Part shown: piece after piece, positions 1 through 10,849 of the stretch
Position numbering within the stretch: position 1 is the first letter of the stretch
Layout of the letters: each line of letters opens with the position of its first letter
Assembly (NCBI GenBank): GCA_037044905.1
Contig: JBAOKB010000099.1
Location: forward strand, 1 to 64,000
Reading direction: 5' to 3'
From: Hortaea werneckii
Taxonomy: Eukaryota; Ascomycota; Dothideomycetes; Mycosphaerellales; Teratosphaeriaceae
DNA length: 64,000 nucleotides
Notes under the pieces: model-generated
The model's input: the letters and a program-made list of their open reading frames with translations, nothing else
Database searches by the model: none
Told to the model about the DNA's origin: nothing
Position numbers and translations under genes: made by a program

Positions 1-1008
1 ATGTCGATTAGGAGCGTCAGCAGCAGCGCAAGATGCAACGCAGTAGTCGCCAGTAGATCCCATATGGAGCTTGCCTTTCTGATTGGGAGAAAGTGGCGAA
101 TGCCTATTTGCTTGTGTCCGGTGACCAAAAGCAAAGTATGTTGCCAGCAGTCGTGACTTTGATCTTAATAGAGCTTTCTTTGTCAAAGTAACTCTCTTCG
201 TTGCGTGAAAAGGAATATGCGAATGAAATTATGGCAACGTCAGCACCGCTCGGCTCTCTTGACCAACAAGGCGACCGGAATATCCGTGTATTTGGGGATT
301 TCGGCCAGCAGATGCTTCAACGACCTTGCATTCCACCAGTCCCTTTGTGCAACAGAGTCGCTTGGTTCGATGGAAGGCGACCTGTTTCACATGTACCTGC
401 CAGGTTCCTTAGCTAAGGCCGTGGTTGATGGCAAGGAAATGCCGCTTTATGGGAAGAGAATTTGAAGCCAGCTGTTGGTCTTCTTTGTGTCATGCTCAAC
501 AAATGGCTGTAGCTGGCTTTGAGCTAGGTAATGCTCCCAGTCTTGAATACTGGTCACTGTAAGGTGTTGGAGCGCGGCAATCATTTTGCCACCTAGATTC
601 TAACACCTTTACAAGGTGAGTTGGTTTTCGCGCATTGCATCGGGCTCAGTGACTGTGGGCGATAGTGACCATGCTGGCCACGGAGTCTGCACATGCGCTC
701 TTTCTAAGCCGATGAATAATGATGGTGACGGATACCAACAACTAATAAACTTGCGTGAAAGTGCGCGAAGGATGTCCCACCCCGCTTTTCTTGCCGTTTC
801 GGGGCATCAGTACCCTGGCTTCTATCGTCAAAGCTTTGTTGTGTCTGGAGTATCAGCCCTCAACTCACCAGCATGGGTCAGTTTGTAGGGAAAGACAGCA
901 AGACCGGTCGTAGTCTGAAAGCCGATGACTTAGCCTTCGACTCTGGCCAGATAGACTGCTGTCCTTGAGGATTCCAGCCAACGTCCACTCGTCTGACATA
1001 CAGCAACC
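1..1008. other. Left-edge stretch without a supported gene
   Basis: Only short open frames are present (for example 205-465 and 616-888 on +). They have no recognisable motif and no convincing splice partners. The last part should hold the promoter and 5' UTR of the gene starting at 1009. I see no repeat, tRNA or mobile element here. Confidence 0.5.
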
Positions 1009-2594
1009 ATGTCGACTACGAAGGTTAACACCGACTCCTTCGCATTCATTGTATCAGATGGGCCCAGAGTGCCACAAAATGCACGAACCCTCATCCGAAA
1101 GCAGGCTATGAAGGATGTTGGAATCGCACGCAAAAAGAGAGGGAACTATGGTCGTGCGAACCGACGCCAGGTGCTTGGGTCTGTGGCCGACGCATCCCCA
1201 GTTGTGATTGGTGAGCCTGGCGATGTCTCAGTTCAACATGCGGAAGATGCAAGTGGTGATTCTCGCTCTAACCTGGCTGACGTCGATGAATACTTTCCGA
1301 GAGCAAGTCGTGTCACCGGTGCGACTCAGCAGTCATTGGCTCCGTTTGACTTGCTTTCTTCCAACATGAGCTCCTGTCCTGCTTACCAGTCCGCTCGCTC
1401 GAGGTTCGGCGTGGAACTCTCTGACTTGGGTGTCTTGACAAACTTTAATGTGGGAAAAAGCACGATCGCGGTCATCGCTGCAGATCCGTCAAGGCTCATC
1501 ACTTTACTGGGAAGGCATCAATGGTCATACCTTGAATTCGTGCCGGCCCGTTATGGACACAGCAAGTGTCTTACCGCGGCGACTGATGCCCTCCTCGCAA
1601 GAGTGCAACATGTGTTATCGCCAAACAAATCACTTGGCACTAACTGTGGTCGATTCTACGGTCAAGCATTGCGCACCCTGCAAGATGCGCTCATGGACAA
1701 CAAAACGGCTGTGGAGGCTGATGTACTAGCCGCTACTCAACTCATAGCTTTACATGAGGTAGGTCAGCTCGGTCACATCATCGTAGCCCCTTGACTGACA
1801 CGTACCAGCTTCTCGACGGCTCTCACAGCGCTGCATGGTCCCACCACGTCGAAGGCTCAGCTCGTCTCATCAAGTATCGCTCGCCTGACCGCTTCAGGAC
1901 AGAATACGAGAAGGCTCTCTTTGCAGCTCATGTCGGGGCCATTGTCTCGGAAAGCTTGGTGAACAACACTTCCTGCTACCTGAAGCAGCCTGAATGGGTC
2001 AATGTCTTCACTTCTCTAAAGCAAGACACCCCTTTCTTGACTGACCGAAGCCCGCTGGCGATCGATGCCAGGCTCGCAATGTTCGGCATACCCGGGCTGT
2101 GGCGTGACATCGACGCAGTTGTCAATAGTCCAGGCTACTGCGTCTGTGCACCTATGGACATTTTGGAGTCAAGAAGTCGCCAGATTCACCAAGCTTTGGT
2201 CGACTGGCTGGAAGATTACAACGCGCACTGCGTGCGTCTCTCATTTACGCAGCCTTCGGCCTGTGAGCTTTCACTCCGCCGTGAGCTATTTGGAGCTGTA
2301 ATAGAATGTCTTTCGCTGGTGAAAAGATTGCTGGCCACCCTCTGTGAATCTAGCAGATTAGCACTGGAACCAGAAGTTCAGGCTCTGGCGCAAGTTATCC
2401 TGGACTTACAGAAACAATCTTCTTTCAAGCACTCTTGGTTATTTAGCGGCCATGAGGCTGGCGTGGCTTATACGATGATTCTAACAAAAGATCAATGGGA
2501 AGAAGATGTCAGTGGGGAAGATGCCGACGTCCGTATAGAGGCCGCGCGGAAAAGATACAATGCTTGGAGCAAGACTCTCCGTATGACCGACTAA
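1009..2594 (+). CDS. Fungal transcription-factor-like protein without a zinc cluster
   Basis: Two exons, 1009-1758 and 1809-2594, give 511 aa. The 50-base intron has donor GTAGGT, a CTGAC branch site and acceptor CCAG, and joins two frames that otherwise overlap in different registers near 1791. The protein opens with a basic segment (FIVSDGPRVPQNAR followed by a KKRGNYGR-type stretch). I recognise this opening from the large family of ascomycete proteins annotated as C6-type or sterigmatocystin-type regulators, whose body resembles the fungal-specific transcription factor region (DUF3468-like). After the junction comes the family's helical 'LLDGSHSAAWSHHVEGSARLI' type of segment. No Cys6 zinc cluster is visible, so direct DNA binding is uncertain. 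Role: putative nuclear regulator, target unknown. The neighbouring MAPEG and Mak5 genes give no pathway clue. Confidence 0.78.
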
Positions 2595-2821
2595 GCACAG
2601 ATCGATGTGCGATGGGCCCAGACTGACACTGGCTTAGTACCTAGAGGGAAATGCATACGCAGCGCTATCTTCTCAACAGAGGGTATCTCTTGGATCGAGT
2701 GACGGTTCCAAGGCCAGCCGCTTCTTCCATCAAAGTAGCAGGAACATCCGTCTCCTGGCATTGCGATTGAATGCGACTCGTGAAAGGCCAACCGTTGGTG
2801 GAGCAGTCCAGGCCTGCGGAA

Positions 2822-3393
2822 TCAGACCTGCTGCTTGCCGGCTTTCCAGAGCAATACCAATGGGATGCCGATACTCCAGGCGTACACACCTGTCCTAGCG
2901 AACGCGAGCGTGTCGTGCGATATGGTGGTGTATAGGGTCATGTAGAGCGTTCGAGCGCCAAGGAACGAGAGCGCTGCATTGTTCAAATCTTTCGAGGGCA
3001 ATTTGGACATGTTTCCCGCAAGCTGTTGTGTAATGTTAGTTGGAAAAGGGAGCACAAACAAGGGAGCGAGAGGCCTACGATAGCGGCAGCGAACAAAGGG
3101 AAAACCTCTAACGAGTTCAGATGAGCACCTCGAGCGCGAGATAGCTGGGCCCAGAGGGCGTCGGGGAGCTTTCCTTTCCAGGTTTCGAGATTGTTTCTGG
3201 GTCTTGATCCAAATCAGAACTGAGTGGCGTCAATCTGAGAGGTTGGGGCATCATACTGAGCAATACTCATCTGTCCCCGGGTTGCAAGCATTAGCCTTCC
3301 CTGGCAATACAGATGTGGTACAAGTCCAAGGCCGAAGGCCATTGGAATTGAGTGGATCGACCAATTGTCTGAAGCTGGTAGCATTGAGGCCAT
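2822..3393 (-). CDS. MAPEG family membrane protein
   Basis: Three exons on the minus strand, 3393-3257, 3202-3079 and 3022-2822, give 153 aa, the usual MAPEG size. Intron 1 (54 bases) runs from GTATGA to an AAG acceptor; intron 2 (56 bases) has donor GTAGGC, branch CTAAC and acceptor ACAG. Phases fit at both junctions. Family hallmarks are a first helix in NWSIHSIPMAFGLGLVPH, the PRNNLE/RARGAHLNSLE segment (the conserved R-A-x-x-A-H-x-N core), FPLFAAAI, and a second helix pair ending YAWSIGIPLVLLW. MAPEG proteins are integral membrane enzymes of eicosanoid and glutathione metabolism; in fungi the substrate is usually unknown. The start is the first ATG (3393); the frame also continues upstream without ATG. 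The AAG acceptor of intron 1 is the weakest part of the model. Confidence 0.8.
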
Positions 3394-3747
3394 GGTGTTT
3401 GGTGGTTGAAGTAGCAAATCGGACTTGACGCGATCTGTAGCGGAGCTTTAATGTTGTTGTGTGGTTTCGTCGACAGCGATGGGTCAATTTATGTACATCG
3501 ATGGTAAAGTTAGTGCAATGGAAGGCCCACTCAAATTGCCACATACGGTCATCGGGTCTGAACGTTTGAAGTCACCACCACTTTCCCAAAGAGGTAAGGT
3601 CTCCCTTGACTTTCGCTAACCTCTTCTGGCTTGTTGTTAAAGCAGGAGTGGCATACATGCATTTGCTGTTGGCCTCGTGTTGGTGCCGGGAAATTGTCGC
3701 AGGACCTGGGTAGCAAGGCAACCATTATACAACCTTGACTAATAATA
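3394..3747. other. Gap between MAPEG 5' end and Mak5 3' end
   Basis: About 350 bases holding the MAPEG promoter and the Mak5 3' UTR. Only short shadow frames are present and I see no further element. Confidence 0.5.
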
Positions 3748-6087
3748 TTACAGATCTTCCAGGCCCATTCCACCAAAGTCGCCTAGGAATTCACCGGTCT
3801 TCCCGCCTCCTTCATCCTGTTGACGGAGCAACTCATCCACATCTACCCTCCCAGAAGTGAGATACTTTTCGCTCACGCCAACATTTACTCGCTGCTTCAA
3901 CAAGTCTTTCAGCTCTGCTCTCATCGCTCCCACCTCTTGCTTGGACAGGCCTCTAGCTTCCCTCTCCTTCTTCTTCCTTCCACTACCTCTCCCCCTGCGC
4001 CCCTTCTCTTGCTGTTCGAATTCCTCAGAGTCATAGTCTACACCCAAGTCTTCCGCTGCCTGTCGCATGAAGTCGTTTTGCTTGTTGCCTTTCTCCTTCG
4101 CGATAGTCGTGTCCGCAATCTTCTTGGCCAGCGTCGTTCTGGGCTTGAGACGTGCGACTATTCTGCGGTCGATGTCCAGCGTGCGGATGTAGAAGCCTTG
4201 TTTGGCTGCTTCGTTGGCAGACTGTTGGTGCTGTACAGCAGACTGTGCGTGAACCTTTGCCACAAGCCTTCTCACGCCGACCACTTCCTCCGGACCGCAA
4301 AGTAAGATGCTGGAGCCCGCTTGGCCAGCACGAGCAGTACGTCCAGACCGATGAACGTACATATCAGCAGCACGTGGAAGATGATAATGGACCACAAGCT
4401 GAACACCCGCAATATCCAAACCGCGAGCTGCAACGTCAGTGGCGATCAAGATTGAAGAAGACGGTTTCTTGGGATCCGACGCCTGACTGAAGCGTTCAAC
4501 GGACCTCAGGCGTGCCTTCTGCGGCATTCCGGAATGCAATGCTAGAGCAGGCATGCCCAGATTCTGTAGAAAAGGTGTAATTCTTCTCACAGCATCAATT
4601 GAGTTCGTAAAGACGAGTGCCCGAGTCTTGCTGTGCATTAATAGTAATGCGTAAAGGTAAAGGTCTTTCTCCGTGCCATTGCATTCCACTAGGCCTTCCT
4701 TTAGGCCCGTTGCCATTTGACTGACTGGATTTACGTCAATGAATTTTGGCTTGTCCTCCCGGAAGTTGATCTTGGAAAGGAGGTATTCAAGCGACTCTTT
4801 GTTGCTCATCAAATCGCCTCCAGGCTTTCCCTTGCCCGCCAGCTTCCTCTGTAAACCACGGTCGAAGGTGGCGGAGAAGACCAGTGTTTGCCTCTCAGAC
4901 GAGGCATCTTGATCCTTCTTAGCACCACCAGGTGCTCCCTCGACAGCATCGCCGTCCATTTCTTTGCGGTCGAGAGCATTCAAAATCTCCTCCACCTCTT
5001 TGAAGTGTCCCTCGCTCAAAAGTCGATCGGCCTCGTCAATGACAAGGAAGTGAATGCGTTGCAATGCCTTGATGGTGCCCTGCCCAGAACACATGACCTC
5101 CCATAGCCGTCCAGGTGTACCAATGACAATATCAGCATCCTTCAATTGCCGTTGTTGCTTCTGCACTGAAAGACCACCGGTCAATGTCGCTACGGAAGGG
5201 CCATCGAAAAGACCGTTTGAGCTAAGAGAATTCAAGTGCTTGCTAAGCTGATGGGCCAACTCACGAGTTGGCGACAGTAAAAGCGCGAGTGGCGTTTTGT
5301 TCTCTCCCGCTTTCACACGCTTGGACCGTAACTCTAGAAACCGCTCCAAGATGGGAATGCCAAAAGCCAAAGTCTTACCCGAACCAGTAGAAGCCTTCCC
5401 TACAACATCATGGCCATTTAGAACTTCCGGGACCGCAGCTTCTTGGATTGCGGTCGGCTTTGAGAATTTCAGCTTTCCTAACGAAGCCATCGTATCCGGA
5501 TGAAGCTGGAGCTGTCGCCAGGCGCTGACATCTACTTCGGCAGCGTCCTCGTCCTCGTTGAGGGCTTCGAATGCAGCTTTCGAAGATGCTGCGCCGTTTG
5601 CTGGAGCGCTTTTCGCGGCCTGTTTTGCCTTTTTGTTTGTTTGGGCAATAGGCGCGGTAGGCGAGTCGTTTTGAGTGCCATGAACAGAAGATTCGTCGTC
5701 GTCATCAAAGCCAGTCCATTCTTCTGCACCGTCATCATTTTCAACTTTGCCGTCGTCAATGGCTTCTGTGGATTCCTGATCGGGTGCAACGCGTGCTTCC
5801 TTTGATAGGAAAGAAATCTTTCCAGTCGCCTCGTCTTTTACCACTTCAACGTCATCAACTTCCTCTAGACCAAAGAAGCCCTCATAATTATCCATGCGAT
5901 CCGGCATGGCCACATCTCTCCAGGCTAGATCGTCTGCTCGACGTGCCGTCTTCGCCTTCTTTGCCGGCTTTCGGGGCTTGGCCTGATTGACCGGCTCTAC
6001 ATCGCCACCCTCCAACCGTTTCCGCTTTCTGGCCTTCATCGCCGCCACTTTAGGCGGAAGCGCCTTCCTTGTTTCTGTTGCCGCCAT
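3748..6087 (-). CDS. mak5: ATP-dependent RNA helicase Mak5 (DEAD box)
   Basis: A single exon of 779 aa from an ATG at 6087. Order of parts: a Lys/Arg-rich nucleolar-type N-terminus; an acidic linker; the Mak5-type lead-in with conserved W and the Q motif FSKPTAIQ; Walker A ASTGSGKT at about residues 231-238; PTRELAHQ; GTPGRL; Walker B DEAD followed by R at about 350; motif III SAT; the helicase C domain with ATDVAARGLDI and HRSGRTARAG; and a basic C-terminal tail. The long insert between DEAD and SAT and the overall size match Mak5/DDX24 rather than other DEAD proteins. Known role in yeast: 60S ribosomal subunit biogenesis in the nucleolus. It is divergent from the HECT gene at 6389 across about 300 bases, a likely shared promoter. 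Confidence 0.95.
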   Translation of the reverse strand: MAATETRKALPPKVAAMKARKRKRLEGGDVEPVNQAKPRKPAKKAKTARRADDLAWRDVAMPDRMDNYEGFFGLEEVDDVEVVKDEATGKISFLSKEARVAPDQESTEAIDDGKVENDDGAEEWTGFDDDDESSVHGTQNDSPTAPIAQTNKKAKQAAKSAPANGAASSKAAFEALNEDEDAAEVDVSAWRQLQLHPDTMASLGKLKFSKPTAIQEAAVPEVLNGHDVVGKASTGSGKTLAFGIPILERFLELRSKRVKAGENKTPLALLLSPTRELAHQLSKHLNSLSSNGLFDGPSVATLTGGLSVQKQQRQLKDADIVIGTPGRLWEVMCSGQGTIKALQRIHFLVIDEADRLLSEGHFKEVEEILNALDRKEMDGDAVEGAPGGAKKDQDASSERQTLVFSATFDRGLQRKLAGKGKPGGDLMSNKESLEYLLSKINFREDKPKFIDVNPVSQMATGLKEGLVECNGTEKDLYLYALLLMHSKTRALVFTNSIDAVRRITPFLQNLGMPALALHSGMPQKARLRSVERFSQASDPKKPSSSILIATDVAARGLDIAGVQLVVHYHLPRAADMYVHRSGRTARAGQAGSSILLCGPEEVVGVRRLVAKVHAQSAVQHQQSANEAAKQGFYIRTLDIDRRIVARLKPRTTLAKKIADTTIAKEKGNKQNDFMRQAAEDLGVDYDSEEFEQQEKGRRGRGSGRKKKEREARGLSKQEVGAMRAELKDLLKQRVNVGVSEKYLTSGRVDVDELLRQQDEGGGKTGEFLGDFGGMGLEDL

Positions 6088-6388
6088 GGCGAGATATATA
6101 CGTTCTCACGGCGCCCCCAAGTCCTCGAAGGCAAAGGCGCAAATCTACAAGAGAAATTCCGGCGGTCATATCCGTTCGGAAACGGAAATGCCCGCTTCCG
6201 AGATGCCGACGACCGACCGTGCGCGCCGTCATCCTCCAGCGCAACTGGCTCAACTCTTGCACCTTCTGTCTTCTGACCTAGTCAGGTGACTATTAGAGTG
6301 TCATGCATTAGGAGTGGGATGCCAGCCACCATGAAACAACCCTACAAAGCCCCATCATCCACCACTATCATATTCTTTGGCGCGGATC
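6088..6388. promoter_or_regulatory. Divergent promoter region, mak5 / HECT ligase
   Basis: A 301-base interval between the two divergent start codons (6087 minus, 6389 plus) must hold both promoters. No clear TATA element was found. Assignment rests on gene orientation only. Confidence 0.45.
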
Positions 6389-8863
6389 ATGGACGGTACC
6401 AATCTCATCACAAAAAGGAGTTTCAATGACATCCAGCATATTGTACAGCTATATGTAGCCCAACTTACAGAAGGGTGTGGAGTATGGTCATGCGAGAATA
6501 AGATATGCGACACTGGAAGACGCAACACAGAGCCTCCACAGCGACCCATTAGGAAATATAGCCCACGGTCTGCCCGCACGATAGCGTTGGCAATTGCAAG
6601 TGGACCGGCCCCCAGGAAACATCTTTGTAGCAATTTGCATTATGGCGACCAGCAGTCAAGAGAGTCTGTCTTGACCAATACGGAGCCTGAGACGCCACGC
6701 GATGCTGCCGATCTTACTCAGCTCCTGAGCGACACAAAAAGCGTCCGACAATTCTTTGCTGGTTCAAAGACCGCCAACGTTCAGCCAATGCAAAATGAAG
6801 GCCTTCAAATACAGCTGGAGCAACTACTCGTCTCCGAATCGCTGCCATCTGGCAAGGATGATCGGGGCGGATCATTGTCTTCTGAGGCCGCCAGCCGCAT
6901 CATCGTGCAGGCAATCGATGCAATCGTTGAAGACATGCCCAAAGCCAACCGGGCCCAATACGAGTTTGCAGACTCAATCATCAGGCAAGGCTGTTCTTAT
7001 CCTGCTGTAAACGGCAGTATTCCTACGGACCCGAAATGGAATTGCTGGCTGCATATATTAGATCTGATGGACCAGCGATCAAGGTTGAGATTGCTTAGTG
7101 TTGTCTGCAAAGTCTTTGCCGTTAGTATTCATCAAGAACTTGGACACGTTGACTGCGATGAGAATGGGCAGAAGTCTACGGATGCTGTCCATAAGCGAAT
7201 CAGCATTCACATCGGTCTTCTGGATTACTTCAAAGACCATCCTGCGAGCATCCTGGCGCTTGGGCCGATGTGTAAGAAAATGTTCCTGTCACATTGGGAC
7301 CACACTTCCACGACCGTACCGCTTGGAAGCGTCACCTGTGGCGCACTGGAGATCCTGGAGCTGCTCCACGGCAACTTCGCTGATTACAAAGGGTTCTTTG
7401 ATTCACACGTAGCAGCACAGTCTCTCGAAATTGTGGACTTGGCCCAAAGTCGGAAGCAGGCGACAAATTCATTGAAAACACGACACTTACTGAGCTTTGA
7501 ATTCCTTTTTCCCGCACACTCACGGGCGATGTGCTTCCGCATGATCAGCCATCTTAAGATGCGCGAAGCGGTATCATTCGCCGAGCAGGCGGCTGCCCTA
7601 CGGAGGCGTATGATGCCGCATATGCTAGATGATGAGCCAGAGGGTAGACTGAAACACCTTGAGCAGCAATATCTTCTCCTCAATGTAAGCCGCATTGACG
7701 TACTTCGAGACGCCTATAATCAGCTATGGCAACGGCGACAGCGTGAGCTCTTCCGGCCTCTGCGAGTCCGCCTGGGAGAAGTAGATGAATTAGAAGTTGG
7801 ACATGACCTTGGTGGCGTGCAGATGGAATTTTTCAACTTGGTTTGTCAGGAAGCAATGAAAGAGAAGTCCGGCATGTTCACGACCGACGTACAGAGTGGT
7901 CTGAGTTACTTCCGCCCTGGCAGTCTTCAACCGCTGTACATGTTCGAGCTGCTGGGCTTGCTAATGGCGTTGGCTATCTACAATGGTGTTACCCTGCCCG
8001 TCAGCTTTCCGAAAGTCTTCTACAAATTCTTAACGGATGGGGCGCCGAAAAAGCCTTCTGATGACGGACAAAGAGGCAGGGCCGCGCTTCTCCAACACCT
8101 GCGTGACGCATGGGCTGCGGAAGCTCGTTCGCTAGAATCTCTCTTGAAAGAAGACATATCCGACTTGGAGTACAGTTTCCCGCTGGACGCGAACGGCCTG
8201 CGGCTTGCTGTACATTTTCAGGAAGGCGATTCTCCATCTCCGGTCCTATCAAGCGTCACTGATGAAAAGGGTCACAGTGTCGAGACGATGCCAATGCTTA
8301 CCTGGCCAGGATGGAAACTTCTTCGACCTCCGCAGGAATCTGGGATTGTCACAGCTGAGAACAAGTCTCAATATGTCTCGGAGTACGCTTGGTGGCTCAC
8401 CTGGGCATCTGTCGAACCACAGTGGAAAGCGTTCATGAGCGGCTTCCACCGTGTCATTGATCAACGTACCTTATCCATCTTCAAACCAGCAGACTTGAAA
8501 GCGTTCGTAGAAGGCTCGTCCCGTCTCGACATTGGCGAGCTACGCAAATCAACGCAATACGAGGGATATGAAGCCAAATCAAAGTACATCCAGAACTTCT
8601 GGCGACTCGTGTCCAGTTGGCCTGAGGAGAAGCAGAAGAAGCTGTTGAAATTTGTGACGGCTGCGGAGAGGATACCTATTGGTGGAGCAAGTCAGTTGAC
8701 TTTTGTAATCAAGAAAACGGTTGTAGAGGACTTGGAGCATCTTCCTACCAGCAGTACGTGTTTCGGAACACTTTACCTGCCGAGATATGCGAGCAGTGAA
8801 GCTTTGAACGAGAAACTTAGCCTGGCCATTGAGTACGGGCTTGAAGGCTTTGGAACTGGTTGA
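6389..8863 (+). CDS. AZUL-HECT E3 ubiquitin-protein ligase (UBE3A-like)
   Basis: A single exon of 824 aa. The open frame begins slightly upstream with a TTG; the first ATG is 6389. The N-terminal 80 residues carry a Cys-rich AZUL-type finger (EGCGVWSCENKICDTGRR, then a further Cys pair member near HLCSN), as in human UBE3A. A middle helical region is followed by a full HECT domain from about residue 480: FRPLRVRL, GHDLGGVQMEFF, the SGLSYFRPGS segment, and LLGLLMALAIYNGVTLPVSFP. The C-lobe ends with STCFGTLYLP, in which Cys at about residue 791 is the ubiquitin-accepting residue. It transfers ubiquitin from E2 to substrates; the substrate is not evident. It is convergent with the SDR gene (138 bases between the stop codons). 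Confidence 0.92.
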   Translation: MDGTNLITKRSFNDIQHIVQLYVAQLTEGCGVWSCENKICDTGRRNTEPPQRPIRKYSPRSARTIALAIASGPAPRKHLCSNLHYGDQQSRESVLTNTEPETPRDAADLTQLLSDTKSVRQFFAGSKTANVQPMQNEGLQIQLEQLLVSESLPSGKDDRGGSLSSEAASRIIVQAIDAIVEDMPKANRAQYEFADSIIRQGCSYPAVNGSIPTDPKWNCWLHILDLMDQRSRLRLLSVVCKVFAVSIHQELGHVDCDENGQKSTDAVHKRISIHIGLLDYFKDHPASILALGPMCKKMFLSHWDHTSTTVPLGSVTCGALEILELLHGNFADYKGFFDSHVAAQSLEIVDLAQSRKQATNSLKTRHLLSFEFLFPAHSRAMCFRMISHLKMREAVSFAEQAAALRRRMMPHMLDDEPEGRLKHLEQQYLLLNVSRIDVLRDAYNQLWQRRQRELFRPLRVRLGEVDELEVGHDLGGVQMEFFNLVCQEAMKEKSGMFTTDVQSGLSYFRPGSLQPLYMFELLGLLMALAIYNGVTLPVSFPKVFYKFLTDGAPKKPSDDGQRGRAALLQHLRDAWAAEARSLESLLKEDISDLEYSFPLDANGLRLAVHFQEGDSPSPVLSSVTDEKGHSVETMPMLTWPGWKLLRPPQESGIVTAENKSQYVSEYAWWLTWASVEPQWKAFMSGFHRVIDQRTLSIFKPADLKAFVEGSSRLDIGELRKSTQYEGYEAKSKYIQNFWRLVSSWPEEKQKKLLKFVTAAERIPIGGASQLTFVIKKTVVEDLEHLPTSSTCFGTLYLPRYASSEALNEKLSLAIEYGLEGFGTG

Positions 8864-9000
8864 ATAAAGCTGTATATTTATGTATTCTTTCCATTTCGAG
8901 CGTGGCGTCATTGCATCCTTCGTGGTCTATAAAAACTCAACATCTTCGACAATCACAGCTTCGCAGACTTACAGCGATGCGTCAGAAAGTCGCTTCCTAC

Positions 9001-9909
9001 TTAGAACGCAATCGCTCCACCATCTATAACCATATCCGCACCGTTAATATACGAGCCCGCCCGACTGGCAAGCAACACACACATCCCATCCAGCTCGCCC
9101 ACAGCCCCCATCCTGCCCATCGGATTCCGACTTGCCCAGCTCGCCCGCGCCTCCTCAATCGACCCACCTCCAGCATTCAAAATCGTATCCATATACCCCG
9201 GCGAAATACTATTGACTCTAATCCCGAACGCCGCCCACTCGGCCGCCAGACTAGACTTCAACGCGATGATTCCGGCTTTGGAGACATTATACGCCGCTTG
9301 CGCCTGAGGGTAATTGACCCTATGTCCCGAAATCGACGCCGTCAGCGTAATCGAGCATCCCCCCGTCCCCTGCGCTTTCATCTGCTTAGCGGCCGCTTGC
9401 GCACAGAGGAACGACCCCGTCGTGTTGACATCCAGCGTCTTGCGCCATTGCGACTCGGTCATCTCCAGCGCGTGCACGCACCCGACGATCCCGGCAAAGC
9501 AGAACAGGTGGTCGAGGGAACCCAGCGTGGAAACGGCGGAGGAGATGCCTTCGGCGACCGCTTCCGCGTCCGTCACGTCGACTGCGATGCTGAAGACGCG
9601 CGCGGCTGGGTGGTCGGACGCGAGTTGGTGGATTTCCTTCAGCGAGGACCGCAGCGTGGTTTCCAGGTCCCAGAGACAGATCCCCGTCGCGCCGTGTTCC
9701 AGCAAGGCGCGTGCGGCGGAGAGGCCGAGGGTGCCGGCTCCGCCCGTGATGATCGCGTTGCCTTCTACGGCGAACCGCGCTAGGGCGCGGCCTTCGGGTT
9801 TGAGGTAGTGGGGGAGTGGTGGTGGCGGGGTTGTGAGGGAGCCGGAAGAGCCGTCGGAAAGGGTCATGAAGGGGAGGGTGCGGCTGCTGAGCTCGTCGCG
9901 GTCGGCCAT
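9001..9909 (-). CDS. Short-chain dehydrogenase/reductase
   Basis: A single exon of 302 aa from an ATG at 9909. This is a classical SDR: the TGGAGTLG cofactor loop at residues 55-62, Asp110-Val for the adenine ring, N162, catalytic Ser192/194, and YNVSKAG with Tyr207 and Lys211. The usual NNAG motif is replaced by FCFAG (residues 136-140), an unusual substitution. The C-terminal part (ISPGYMDT, GADMVIDGG) resembles fungal D-arabinitol/mannitol/sorbose-type polyol dehydrogenases. Acidic Asp81 after the second strand suggests a preference for NAD(H); this is inference. A Ser/Pro-rich 45-residue N-terminal extension precedes the fold. The reaction is likely NAD(P)-dependent alcohol/ketone interconversion of a small polyol, but the exact substrate cannot be read from sequence. 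Confidence 0.88.
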   Translation of the reverse strand: MADRDELSSRTLPFMTLSDGSSGSLTTPPPPLPHYLKPEGRALARFAVEGNAIITGGAGTLGLSAARALLEHGATGICLWDLETTLRSSLKEIHQLASDHPAARVFSIAVDVTDAEAVAEGISSAVSTLGSLDHLFCFAGIVGCVHALEMTESQWRKTLDVNTTGSFLCAQAAAKQMKAQGTGGCSITLTASISGHRVNYPQAQAAYNVSKAGIIALKSSLAAEWAAFGIRVNSISPGYMDTILNAGGGSIEEARASWASRNPMGRMGAVGELDGMCVLLASRAGSYINGADMVIDGGAIAF

Positions 9910-10849
9910 GGTGAAGTTTCTTTCTATTTTATGTGGTTGCCGGGCCTTTTAATGTAGTACTGTCACAGGGGAAGTGTGCTCTAGATTCCAGAGAGGGTTT
10001 CCAGCTCGAATGTATGTATGGTCCTTCTACTGGACAGACTCGACGCCTTGCCGTGCAATTATGACTTTCGTTTCTGCTTGGTGCCGAGCTCTGTGTAGGA
10101 AGTGCGAAGAATACAAAATGTTTCTTCCTTAGACCTGGAATTGAAGATTGATACCTACAAGCTACTTAATGGCTATTTCAATGGTCCTGCGACCTAAGCA
10201 AACGATGATGTAGCGTCGCCCTGGAGTGTGGAGTCTGACTCTGTGCTGTCGGGCGAGGGTCGCCGTCCACCCCGGACTGGAGTCGACCGAACGTGCACCG
10301 CAGCTCTACGAGTGAGAGAGCAAGTCCGCCGAGGTTATTTTCGCATCATGGAAAGTGTGACGACGGTTCAGGTACTGTACAACAGGGCGTTTCTGGACCT
10401 CAATGCTGCTCTGGAAAGAACAGGAGGTCGGGTTGTAAACGGGGCCCTCTAAAAGATACAGAACATCCGGCACGTTGTACTTGCAGCCGACTTACACAAG
10501 GCGGAGCGCTGGTGATGCGACTTTTGATAACTTTGGTGTTCTTTGTGCAAAGGATCTTTATGGATGTCCGTCGCTATAACAAGGGTTGAATGCGTTTGGT
10601 TAAGAGCATTACGTTCTAATACACATGACTTCCTACTGGAGGGAACAAGATCCAGGAAGGCATATGTCCCGGGATGAGACTGATATCTCTTCGTGGATTT
10701 CCCTTTTCATGGTACTTTGTCTCTCTGTACTATCGAACAACGAACCACAGCTCCAATACACTATACACTCATTATGCCGGAAGGACGACTCGACAATACA
10801 ATCACGTTTTTCGACGGTCCTCGGCGCTCGTCGTCGGTATTCCAAACAT
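9910..10849. other. Intergenic, SDR promoter and GLO1 3' flank
   Basis: About 940 bases with only short frames in several registers. It should contain the SDR promoter (near 9910-10100) and the glyoxalase 3' UTR. I see no supported gene, tRNA or repeat. Confidence 0.45.

Noticed and set aside
205..465. 86-codon frame near the left edge
   Set aside because: No motif, no splice partner, and overlapping frames of similar quality; treated as chance.
1790..1800. Apparent frameshift splitting the first gene
   Set aside because: A 50-base intron with correct donor, branch site and acceptor joins the two frames exactly.
8860..9783. 307-codon plus-strand frame
   Set aside because: Antisense shadow of the SDR gene, whose own frame has all family motifs; the plus-strand product is Arg/Pro-rich nonsense.
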